From positions 1-10,716 of the forward strand of contig JAUWOH010000080.1 of NCBI GenBank assembly GCA_030612225.1: a stretch of DNA of 10,716 nt, in the 5' to 3' direction. Below the pieces are notes generated by a model. That model was given only the letters and a program-made list of their open reading frames with translations, ran no database searches and had not been told where the DNA came from. This document shows positions 4,769 through 10,716 of the stretch, in pieces (within the stretch, counting starts at the first letter, position 1; each line of letters opens with the position of its first letter). The position numbers and the translations under genes are program-made. Source of the DNA: Desulfobacteraceae bacterium (lineage in GTDB: Bacteria > Desulfobacterota > Desulfobacteria > Desulfobacterales > JAUWMJ01).

Positions 4769-7360
4769 ATGTTTAAACTTTTCGATCTATTTAAAAAGAG
4801 CCACATCAGTAAACGCATTTCCCCTGATAATAGTATTGTTTATCAAAAGTATTCATCCTTTAAAAGACTTCTGGTCTCAAACAATCGTTCATTGGAAATA
4901 ATTGCCGACCTTGAAAATTTTATCTACCAGGACAAGCCGATTACCCTCTCATATGCGCTGAAAAAGTCGGAAGAATTGATCAGCGAAGTCTTTGCCATTG
5001 TGGAAGACCTTAATTCTCTTGCCAGTGTTAAATACCCGGAACTTTTTGATGTCGCAGAAAAGATGGGCAATAAAATCCTGCTGGAGCTAAAAGAGAAAAA
5101 GATAGTTAATGAAACCAGCCTTGTCTTTGAGCTTGAAAGATTAAGCAAAGAGAATCAGAACGATGTGGGCGGTAAAGCTGCCAATCTTGGTGAAGTTTAT
5201 AACCGGGTACACCTGCCTGTTCCCCCGGGTTTTTCCATTACTGCATATGCATGCCAGAGTTTTTTGGAATATAATGACCTGACTGAGCTGATCGACAATA
5301 AACTGGAGCCTCTGGATGTAAACCATACTGAACAACTTATTGCCATAAGTGAAGAAATTCGGTCCCTTATTCTATCGGCAACTCTACCCGATGAACTGGA
5401 GAAAGCCATATTACAGGCCGATCATGATTTAAAAGAAAAAATCGGCCATGCTTTCCGCCTTTCTGTTAGGAGCAGTGCCACCAGTGAAGACTCCGAAGCC
5501 AGCTTTGCAGGCCAGCACTCGACGGTTCTTAATGTCAGGGAAGACAACCTGATTCAGGCCTATAAGGAAGTTGTGTCAAGCACCTTTAACCCCAGAGCGA
5601 TATTTTATCGTCGCAAGAGAGGTTACCGTGATCAGGATGTTATTATGAGTGTGGCGTGCATTATGATGATTGATGCCAAGGTCAGCGGAATTTTGTATAC
5701 GGTCGACCCTAACGACAGCCGTAAGTCAGTCATCATGATAAGTTCCGTCTGGGGGCTTGCTGTATGTGCGGTAGATGGTTCAGCCGGTACCGACTTTTAT
5801 CATATTAATAAAAAGAATAAAAAGGTAGAAAGCGCGGAAATCGTCACCAAAAAAACACTGCTAAAACCCGACCCTTTTCACGGAATCAAGGAAGAACCGG
5901 TCCCTGAAGAATTAGAAGATGAATCGAGTCTCAACCCGTCACAAATTGAATTGCTGGCTAATTACGCCTTGAAACTGGAAAAACATTACGGTTATGCTCT
6001 TGATATTGAATGGGCTATTGATCAAAATGACAAATTGTATATTCTTCAAGCTCGTCCTTTGAAACGCTCGGAAAAATTCGGTTCCGAAGAAGTTGTAGAA
6101 AAAGCCGAAAAAAAACCGGAGATATCAGTCGCCGATTATCCCATTCTCGTGAAGGGCGGCGCTTCTGCTTCAGAGGGGACAGCAGCAGGACTGGCATACA
6201 TTATCGAGTCAGACCATACGCTTCACCATGTCCCTGAAAGAGCTATTGTCATCGCACGACAAACATCTCCACGGTATGTTCCGTTAATGGGCCGCATTCA
6301 GGCGATTGTTACCGATGTGGGCAGTGTCACCGGCCATATGGCATCCGTTGCGCGAGAGTTTCGTATCCCCACTCTTGTGGGCACAGCTACTGCCACGGAA
6401 ACCATCCAGTCCGGTGAGGAAATCACCGTAGATGCTACCAATAGAATTGTATATAAAGGACGTGTTGAACAGATTCTCAGCGAAAAGCGTGCTATAAATC
6501 CCATGAAAGGAAGTCCGGTTTATAATATCGTCCGCTCGATTTTAAAAAGGATAGCCCCGCTGAACCTTATCGATCCTAAAAAAGAAAATTTCAGACCTGA
6601 TAGTTGCCAAACCCTTCATGATATTATCCGTTTTTCACATGAAATGGCAATGCAGACAATGTTTCGGATCAGTGATGATTTTAAATCAGAAAAGAGTATT
6701 GCCATCCCCTTACGTGTATACCTGCCGATAAATGTTTACGCTATCGATTTGGGTGGCGGCCTTTCAGTGGCGCCGGAGGCAAAATTAGCAACAATTGATG
6801 ACGTAACCTCTATACCTCTCAAGGCTTTGCTAAAGGGGATGCAACACGAGAATGTGGATTGGGCGCATGATGTGGGTGTAAGTTTTCGTGGTTTTGCTTC
6901 AATTGTTGCAGAATCCGTATTTCGTGATCCCATGAAGGAAGGCCGCATGGGTGGACCAAATTATGCCGTCATATCCGGTAATTACCTGAATTTAAACTCG
7001 CGTCTCGGTTATCATTTTGCCACCATCGATTCTTTCTGCGGTTCAGTGGTTAACGACAATTACATAACCTTTTCTTTCAAAGGAGGAGCAGCCGACGTCG
7101 GCCGCCGGTCAAGGCGGGCACTATTGATTGCATTGATCCTAAAACGACTTGGTTTTAAGGTGGATCAAACCGGTGATATGGTGAGAGGAGAGATAAAAAA
7201 GTATGACCAGAAAACCCTCCGGGAAAAATTGGATATGCTGGGCCGACTGCTCGGATCAGTACGGCTTCTTGATATGGTGCTGTCGGATGATGGTTTGGTT
7301 GAATGGTATGTTGATCAATTTTTTAAAGGCAACTACACATTCCAGCGCGATCGTGCTTGA
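4769..7360 (+). CDS. PEP/pyruvate-binding (PEP-synthase-like) protein with atypical C-terminal domain
   Basis: The 863-residue protein has four parts. Residues 1-125 are helical and charged with no known motif. Residues about 126-432 form the ATP-grasp PEP/pyruvate-binding domain of PEP synthase and pyruvate phosphate dikinase (VGGKAANLGEV at 133; RLSVRSSATSEDSEASFAGQ at 230-249; LDIEWAID and LYILQARPL near 411-431). Residues about 485-565 form the mobile phospho-histidine domain (TDVGSVTGHMASVAREFRIP), with His523 as the expected phosphorylated residue. Residues about 575-863 replace the usual C-terminal PEP-binding barrel, whose motifs I cannot find. They contain FSHEMAMQTMF, LGYHFATIDSFCGS and FSFKGGAADVGRRSRR. 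Probably ATP phosphorylates His523 and the phosphate passes to an acceptor held by the C-terminal part; that acceptor is unknown, so classical PEP synthase activity should not be assumed. I recall similar tails in Desulfobacterota proteins, without certainty. The ATG has AAGG at 4755-4758, ten bases upstream. The gene is divergent from the peptide cluster. Confidence 0.88.
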   Translation: MFKLFDLFKKSHISKRISPDNSIVYQKYSSFKRLLVSNNRSLEIIADLENFIYQDKPITLSYALKKSEELISEVFAIVEDLNSLASVKYPELFDVAEKMGNKILLELKEKKIVNETSLVFELERLSKENQNDVGGKAANLGEVYNRVHLPVPPGFSITAYACQSFLEYNDLTELIDNKLEPLDVNHTEQLIAISEEIRSLILSATLPDELEKAILQADHDLKEKIGHAFRLSVRSSATSEDSEASFAGQHSTVLNVREDNLIQAYKEVVSSTFNPRAIFYRRKRGYRDQDVIMSVACIMMIDAKVSGILYTVDPNDSRKSVIMISSVWGLAVCAVDGSAGTDFYHINKKNKKVESAEIVTKKTLLKPDPFHGIKEEPVPEELEDESSLNPSQIELLANYALKLEKHYGYALDIEWAIDQNDKLYILQARPLKRSEKFGSEEVVEKAEKKPEISVADYPILVKGGASASEGTAAGLAYIIESDHTLHHVPERAIVIARQTSPRYVPLMGRIQAIVTDVGSVTGHMASVAREFRIPTLVGTATATETIQSGEEITVDATNRIVYKGRVEQILSEKRAINPMKGSPVYNIVRSILKRIAPLNLIDPKKENFRPDSCQTLHDIIRFSHEMAMQTMFRISDDFKSEKSIAIPLRVYLPINVYAIDLGGGLSVAPEAKLATIDDVTSIPLKALLKGMQHENVDWAHDVGVSFRGFASIVAESVFRDPMKEGRMGGPNYAVISGNYLNLNSRLGYHFATIDSFCGSVVNDNYITFSFKGGAADVGRRSRRALLIALILKRLGFKVDQTGDMVRGEIKKYDQKTLREKLDMLGRLLGSVRLLDMVLSDDGLVEWYVDQFFKGNYTFQRDRA

Positions 7361-7385
7361 ATGGATAAATTTACACCTTCCCTTC

Positions 7386-7414
7386 GCTCAAAGTCCGAAA
7401 TCTTGGACTTGAGC
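7386..7414 (+). terminator. Stem-loop after the PEP-synthase-like gene
   Basis: gctcaaagtcc (7386-7396) pairs with ggacttgagc (7405-7414), with one bulged A and an eight-base loop, starting 26 bases after the stop codon. The stem is strong, but no T run follows directly (ttgactaaaag), so it may be a processing or stability element instead of an intrinsic terminator. Confidence 0.4.
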
Positions 7415-7442
7415 TTGACTAAAAGTTAGCATTTTTCATAAG
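7415..7442 (+). promoter_or_regulatory. Weak promoter-like sequence
   Basis: TTGACT (7415-7420) is followed after 16 bases by CATAAG (7437-7442), which resembles a sigma-70 promoter on the plus strand. Downstream are only direct repeats and the 3' end of the convergent ferredoxin gene, so it would make a short or antisense RNA if used. In an AT-rich region such a match can arise by chance. Confidence 0.2.
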
Positions 7443-7450
7443 TTAAGTAT

Positions 7451-7508
7451 GTTTTGTGAATAATTGTCATAAAAGACAAGGTTGTTTTGTGATCAATTAT
7501 CATAAAAG
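7451..7508 (+). repeat. Pair of 25-bp direct repeats, 33-bp period
   Basis: Copy 1 (7451-7475) and copy 2 (7484-7508) both start gttttgtga and end tcataaaag, with 22 of 25 bases equal and eight bases between them. The period of 33 bases is about three helical turns, as expected for two protein sites on one face of the DNA, but no regulator can be named. A palindrome, cacgtataaaagcgtg, follows directly. Two copies are too few for a CRISPR. Confidence 0.55.
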
Positions 7509-7578
7509 TCACGTATAAAAGCGTGGCGGTTCCCCAATTCTCAATCACTTTATGATTACTCATAGTTATAGAAATTAT

Positions 7579-7597
7579 TCAAGAAATTGGTTCTTGA
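7579..7597 (-). terminator. Weak stem-loop after the polyferredoxin gene
   Basis: tcaagaa (7579-7585) pairs with ttcttga (7591-7597) around a five-base loop, 34 bases beyond the stop codon of the minus-strand ferredoxin gene. On the minus strand it is followed by an AT-rich stretch (ataatttctata) and no clean T run, so termination here is only possible. Confidence 0.25.
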
Positions 7598-7631
7598 GTT
7601 ATTGAGTTTTGCAAGCCTTATCAAATGATCT

Positions 7632-9254
7632 TCACAAAAGAATTTGGTTTTCCAAAGATCTTGATTCTCCGGCGCTGATGGTTCTGATGGCCGGAAGGCC
7701 TTTGACCGCGCATTTGTTTTCGCAAATACCGCAACCCACGCACTGTTTTAGATCAACAAAGGGTAATTGTACCGCTAACTTTTTCCCACCCGGACGGGAC
7801 ACGGTCTCTTTCTTTAAGTAAATTGCTTTAGGAGAGGTGGGACATACTTCTTCGCAAACGATACAGGGAGCGTTTCCGGACCAGGGAAGACACCGGCCTC
7901 TGTCCACATAGACGGAGCCGATTTTGATGGGCCGCTGGATCTTCTCTTTTGTGGTAATGTCGGCAATAGCTCCTGTTGGACAAACGCTTCCACATAGGGA
8001 ACAGGTGTATTCGCAGTAACCTTGCGTCATAATTAAACGGGGAGTCCAGAACCCCGCCATTCCAGCTTCTCCAAGAGTGGGGTTAATCGCATTTGTTGGA
8101 CACACCTTCATACATAGCCCGCACCGCTGGCAAAGTTTAAGAAAATCATTCTCCGGAAGAGAACCGGGCGGTCTGATGAGTCGAGAATCAGCAATTTTGT
8201 CCATACGCCCGTCAAGTCTCCCCAGAAGTGGTACGGAGAAACCGGCCAGAATACTTCCCAGCACGGCACGTCGGCCAATGTCCGGTTTTTGGTTTAATTT
8301 GGGTTGCCTGGTAAAAGTAAAGGCGAGCGCTCCCTCAGGGCATATGTTATGACAGTTGAAACAGGCGAGGCATTCGGCGGCTTCCCAAACTTGATCCGGA
8401 TGGGGAGAAGCAGCTCCCTGACAGTGTTTGACGCACAAATTACAATTTGTGCATTTATCCTGATCCTTTTTCAATTTAAGCAGGCTGACCCTTGAGAAGA
8501 TTCCCATCAGTGCGCCTAGAGGGCAAAGTATGCGGCACCAGAAGCGAGGCCTGATCCGGTTGAGAAATAGAATAATCAGAAATACCAACCCGATGAACCA
8601 GGCTGTTTGATAAGCCTGGACATTGTATCCGAAGGCCGGAGACAGCAGAACTTCCGCACCATAACTGATCAAGTTAAACACCTTTATATCGCTGTTGGCC
8701 ATGACGTCGAAGACCGATCGGAGCCCTGCGCCGAGGCCGGGGAGCACAGCCATGGCCATGGATCTAAACAATAAGGCTATGGGATCCATCAGCCCGGACA
8801 GGTTCAGGCCGACAGCAGCGCCGATCAACAAGAACAAAAGGAAAAAGTACTTGATCTTCTGATCAGGAGTCTTCTGATTGGCCTGTATCATCCGGTCTCC
8901 TTTAAGTGCCGGACGAATACTGCCTATAGCATGATGAATAGTTCCAAAAGGACAAATGAAGCTGCAGAACACCCGGCCAAGGAAAATGGTGATAAGGAGC
9001 ACACCAACGCCCCAAAGAAATCCCGGTATAAAACTGTGCCCTGACAAAAGAGAGGTTAATCCTATGAGCGGATTAAGTTTAAAAAAGAAAGTAACCGGCT
9101 GATCCAGTCTTATAGAGTTGTCAGCCGAAAAAGCTATTGAATAATCAACATAAATATCCTGGGAAAGCCTGCTTTCAACCAGAAGAAATAGAAACAGACA
9201 CAGGAAAAAGGTTTGGATAATTCTTCTGAGCCAAACAAGATGCCGGATTTTCAC
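7632..9254 (-). CDS. NapH/NapG-like membrane polyferredoxin
   Basis: The 540-residue protein combines a NapH-type membrane half with a NapG-like ferredoxin half. Membrane segments lie near residues 10-27, 79-96, 136-155 and 215-232, with paired CX3CP motifs at Cys97/Cys101 and Cys240/Cys244, typical of NapH/CcoG proteins. Six four-Cys groups follow, starting at Cys268, Cys295, Cys375, Cys414, Cys455 and Cys505, enough for six [4Fe-4S] clusters. Between the second and third groups, residues 325-345 read DIGRRAVLGSILAGFSVPLL: a twin arginine plus hydrophobic stretch, like a buried Tat signal. Two clusters would then be cytoplasmic and four periplasmic, as in a fused NapH and NapG. The likely role is passing electrons between the quinone pool and a periplasmic or membrane partner; the partner is unknown. 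The GTG start at 9254 overlaps the DUF362 stop (GTGA), preceded by AAAGGGTGG as ribosome binding site, so the two genes are translationally coupled. Confidence 0.88.
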   Translation of the reverse strand: MKIRHLVWLRRIIQTFFLCLFLFLLVESRLSQDIYVDYSIAFSADNSIRLDQPVTFFFKLNPLIGLTSLLSGHSFIPGFLWGVGVLLITIFLGRVFCSFICPFGTIHHAIGSIRPALKGDRMIQANQKTPDQKIKYFFLLFLLIGAAVGLNLSGLMDPIALLFRSMAMAVLPGLGAGLRSVFDVMANSDIKVFNLISYGAEVLLSPAFGYNVQAYQTAWFIGLVFLIILFLNRIRPRFWCRILCPLGALMGIFSRVSLLKLKKDQDKCTNCNLCVKHCQGAASPHPDQVWEAAECLACFNCHNICPEGALAFTFTRQPKLNQKPDIGRRAVLGSILAGFSVPLLGRLDGRMDKIADSRLIRPPGSLPENDFLKLCQRCGLCMKVCPTNAINPTLGEAGMAGFWTPRLIMTQGYCEYTCSLCGSVCPTGAIADITTKEKIQRPIKIGSVYVDRGRCLPWSGNAPCIVCEEVCPTSPKAIYLKKETVSRPGGKKLAVQLPFVDLKQCVGCGICENKCAVKGLPAIRTISAGESRSLENQILL

Positions 9255-10198
9255 ATGACCACCCTTTTCTTTTCAAGCTTTGAGAAATCATAGGTGCCCA
9301 AGCCCGCTTTTTGGGCCAGGTGAATATATCCGATATTTTCCGGTTTTAATCCAAAAAGCATGCTTGCTCTGGCATCCGCTGCTACCGGATCATCGCTTAG
9401 AATCAGGGTGTTTTTAAACGTCACATAATCCGTGCTGCCGCCGGAAGGCCCGTTTCGGGTCATAATACGGATAGCATCGATCAGAGTAACTTCAGGTTTA
9501 AAGAACTGTGCCAAATCGACAATACTCCGATGGATATCCTGATGAAGCGACCACCGGCTCCCACCTACCCCCCCAATCCAGTTTTTCATTCCCAGGGTAA
9601 GGGAGCTTAAGGAGTGGTGTTTGGCTACCGGCAGATTGATCACCTTATCTGCCTCCACCAGGGGAGTGAACACACGCCACACATCCAGCCGGTTGCCCTT
9701 TAATTTCATTTTTTTCATTAAAGATGATCTTGGGTAAACCAGATCGGCACCCGTTTCATTAGCCACCTTTCCAACCCCGGTTATAGCAAAGCATTGCCTG
9801 GCATCGTGGATGGTATTATCGGCGATTCGAACCCGTTTAGCGCCGGCTTCCTGACACAGCTCGATGACGGCTGCCAGAACCTCGGGATGTGTCGTGGCCG
9901 CAAATCGCGGATGCCGGGCCCAGGAAATGTTCGGCTTGATCGCCACCACATCTCCACGTGAGACAAAGCGTTTGATTCCCCCTGCAGCTTCAAACACCTT
10001 TTTGGTCAGCTCTTTTACGGAAAAGCCATCTGTTTGACCGAAGCCCTCAACAATAAACCCTTTGTTTGTCTCCGTCGCCCATGCATCGGACAGTGTGTAT
10101 AAGGGCCATTGAGCGGCACCGGCAAACGTAATGTAGCCTGACCACCGCAAAAGCGTTCGGATTGATTCTCTGCGTGTAATGGGTTTGTCAAATTTCAT
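9251..10198 (-). CDS. DUF362 protein with Tat-like signal peptide
   Basis: The 315-residue product begins MKFDKPITRRESIRTLLRWS, a twin-arginine signal with a hydrophobic stretch to about residue 35 and possible cleavage near ALA-type residues 38-41 (DAWATE), so export in folded form is likely. The body has the DUF362 blocks: VAIKPNISW (85-93), HPEVLAAVIELCQEAGA (104-120), INLPVAKHHSLSSLTLGMKNW (187-207), MTRNGPSGG (246-254) and SDDPVAADA (268-276). The molecular function of the family is not established. Many members sit beside or are fused to ferredoxin domains, which suits the coupled polyferredoxin gene downstream. This copy has only three Cys, at scattered positions (115, 136 and no paired motif), so it carries no cluster of its own. 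The ATG at 10198 has a strong AAGGAG box six bases upstream. A long palindromic element ends beside that box. Confidence 0.88.
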   Translation of the reverse strand: MKFDKPITRRESIRTLLRWSGYITFAGAAQWPLYTLSDAWATETNKGFIVEGFGQTDGFSVKELTKKVFEAAGGIKRFVSRGDVVAIKPNISWARHPRFAATTHPEVLAAVIELCQEAGAKRVRIADNTIHDARQCFAITGVGKVANETGADLVYPRSSLMKKMKLKGNRLDVWRVFTPLVEADKVINLPVAKHHSLSSLTLGMKNWIGGVGGSRWSLHQDIHRSIVDLAQFFKPEVTLIDAIRIMTRNGPSGGSTDYVTFKNTLILSDDPVAADARASMLFGLKPENIGYIHLAQKAGLGTYDFSKLEKKRVVM

Positions 10199-10204
10199 AG
10201 CCTT

Positions 10205-10210
10205 CTCCTT
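10205..10210 (-). promoter_or_regulatory. Strong ribosome binding site of the DUF362 gene
   Basis: AAGGAG on the minus strand ends six bases before the ATG at 10198. It touches the end of the palindromic element (10212-10336), so folding of that element in the RNA could affect access of ribosomes; this is an inference. Confidence 0.7.
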
Positions 10211-10211
10211 T

Positions 10212-10336
10212 GACGGTTTCGTAAAAAGTCCAACTTCTGCCTTGTGCTACATTTCGCAATCATTCAACGTACGAAAAGTACGCCTCATGATTACAAAATT
10301 TGCACGCCTTGAATTTGAACTTTTTACGAAACCGTC
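10212..10336. repeat. 125-bp nearly palindromic element (MITE-like)
   Basis: gacggtttcgtaaaaagt (10212-10229) is exactly repeated in reverse complement at 10319-10336, and the match extends inward to 22 bases with one mismatch. The interior continues to pair imperfectly (tgtgctacattt with aaatttgcacg, then aatcat with atgatt) to a centre, cgtac-gaaaa-gtacg (10268-10282). The whole stretch can therefore fold into one long hairpin. No reading frame of note lies in it and no clear target-site duplication flanks it. It resembles a non-autonomous mobile repeat lodged between the hydroxylase and DUF362 genes; as RNA it could reduce read-through between them. Confidence 0.75.
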
Positions 10337-10363
10337 TAAATCGAACTTTTTAAACTGGCTCTT

Positions 10364-10716
10364 TCACTTAACCGATTTAGTGAATGGCATAACCAACAAT
10401 TGGTGGAAATTCAGCTTATCCGGATTATGATATGCCCCTACACCAATTCGTATCTTTTTCTGGTCAACATTGGTAAGCATAGTGCCCAGTATCCGATCCC
10501 AGATGGAGAATATGGCGCCGTAGTTTGTATCCCTCTCCTTAATTACCACGGAATGGTGTATCCGGTGCATGGAAGGTGGCACAAAGAATATCCACCAGAT
10601 GGCTTCGAACCACCTTGGAACCTTAAGACTGCTATGATGGAACTGGATACAAAGTACCACGGCGCTTTCAAATATCAACACTCCCAGGTAACTCGCACCG
10701 AGAAAAAATATTATGC
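10364..10716 (-). CDS. Sterol desaturase / fatty acid hydroxylase family protein, 3' part
   Basis: The frame stays open to the window edge, so the 5' end is outside; a GTG at 10681 is in frame but lies inside a membrane helix (FFLGASYLGVLIFESAVVLC) and is not the true start. The C-terminal 117 residues carry late histidine motifs of this integral-membrane di-iron superfamily: QFHHSSLKVP, then VPPSMHRIHHS, then the family blocks DTNYGAIFSIWDRILGT. Such enzymes use O2 to hydroxylate or desaturate lipids, which is notable in a probable anaerobe; the substrate cannot be told from this fragment. It is read in the same direction as the DUF362 gene, with the palindromic element between them. The stop at 10364 is in AT-rich sequence without a clear terminator apart from that element. 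Confidence 0.88.
   Translation of the reverse strand, partial: IIFFLGASYLGVLIFESAVVLCIQFHHSSLKVPRWFEAIWWIFFVPPSMHRIHHSVVIKERDTNYGAIFSIWDRILGTMLTNVDQKKIRIGVGAYHNPDKLNFHQLLVMPFTKSVK

Noticed and set aside
4650..4901. 83-codon plus-strand frame overlapping the start of the PEP-synthase-like gene
   Set aside because: It shares 133 bases with a well-supported gene in another frame and has no recognisable motif; the gene at 4769 has the better ribosome binding site.
7361..7429. 22-codon ORF starting directly after the stop of the PEP-synthase-like gene
   Set aside because: Much of it is a stem-loop, it has no family features and it is too short to support without comparison.
7451..7508. CRISPR-like repeat
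   Set aside because: Only two imperfect copies with an eight-base gap and no cas genes in the window.
7800..7815. 16 bases (cacggtctctttcttt) identical to the left arm of the inverted repeat at 37-52
   Set aside because: It lies inside the ferredoxin coding sequence (KKETVSR region) with no further similarity around it, so chance is the simplest reading.

Overview
The window suggests an anaerobic, moderately AT-rich Gram-negative bacterium, most likely of the Desulfobacterota (sulfate-reducer type). This is an inference from the gene content: a NapH/NapG-like polyferredoxin paired with a Tat-signal DUF362 protein, a PEP-synthase-like protein with an unusual C-terminus, and decayed mobile DNA. 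No RNA gene or CRISPR array was seen.

Layout. 1-828: decayed mobile DNA, with a 16-bp perfect inverted repeat (35-96), the C-terminal remnant of an IS4-type transposase (117-515), then about 310 bp with no recognisable gene. 829-4317 (all minus strand, read from high to low coordinates): an AT-rich 166-aa protein of unknown function, a 62-aa proline-rich small peptide, a PqqD-like (RiPP recognition element) segment, a B12-binding radical SAM enzyme and an M29-family aminopeptidase. The PqqD-like segment and the radical SAM gene look like one reading frame split by a single-base slip in an A5 run at 3406-3410. Together these genes look like a small RiPP (modified peptide) locus: precursor, leader-binding domain, B12/radical SAM modifying enzyme and candidate peptidase.

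4318-4768: a 451-bp intergenic region separating this cluster from a divergent plus-strand gene. 4769-7360: an 863-aa PEP/pyruvate-binding protein. It has the ATP-grasp and phospho-histidine domains of PEP synthase, but the usual PEP-binding barrel is replaced by about 285 residues with no motif I can assign. 7361-7631: a convergent intergenic region with stem-loops and a pair of 25-bp direct repeats.

7632-10716 (minus strand): a 5'-truncated sterol-desaturase/fatty-acid-hydroxylase gene, a 125-bp nearly palindromic element, then a two-gene operon (DUF362 and a six-cluster NapH-NapG-like polyferredoxin) joined by a GTGA overlap. This pair probably forms a membrane-bound electron-transfer unit of unknown partner.

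The most interesting candidate system is the RiPP-like cluster at 829-3775. The PEP-synthase-like protein and the NapH/NapG fusion come next.
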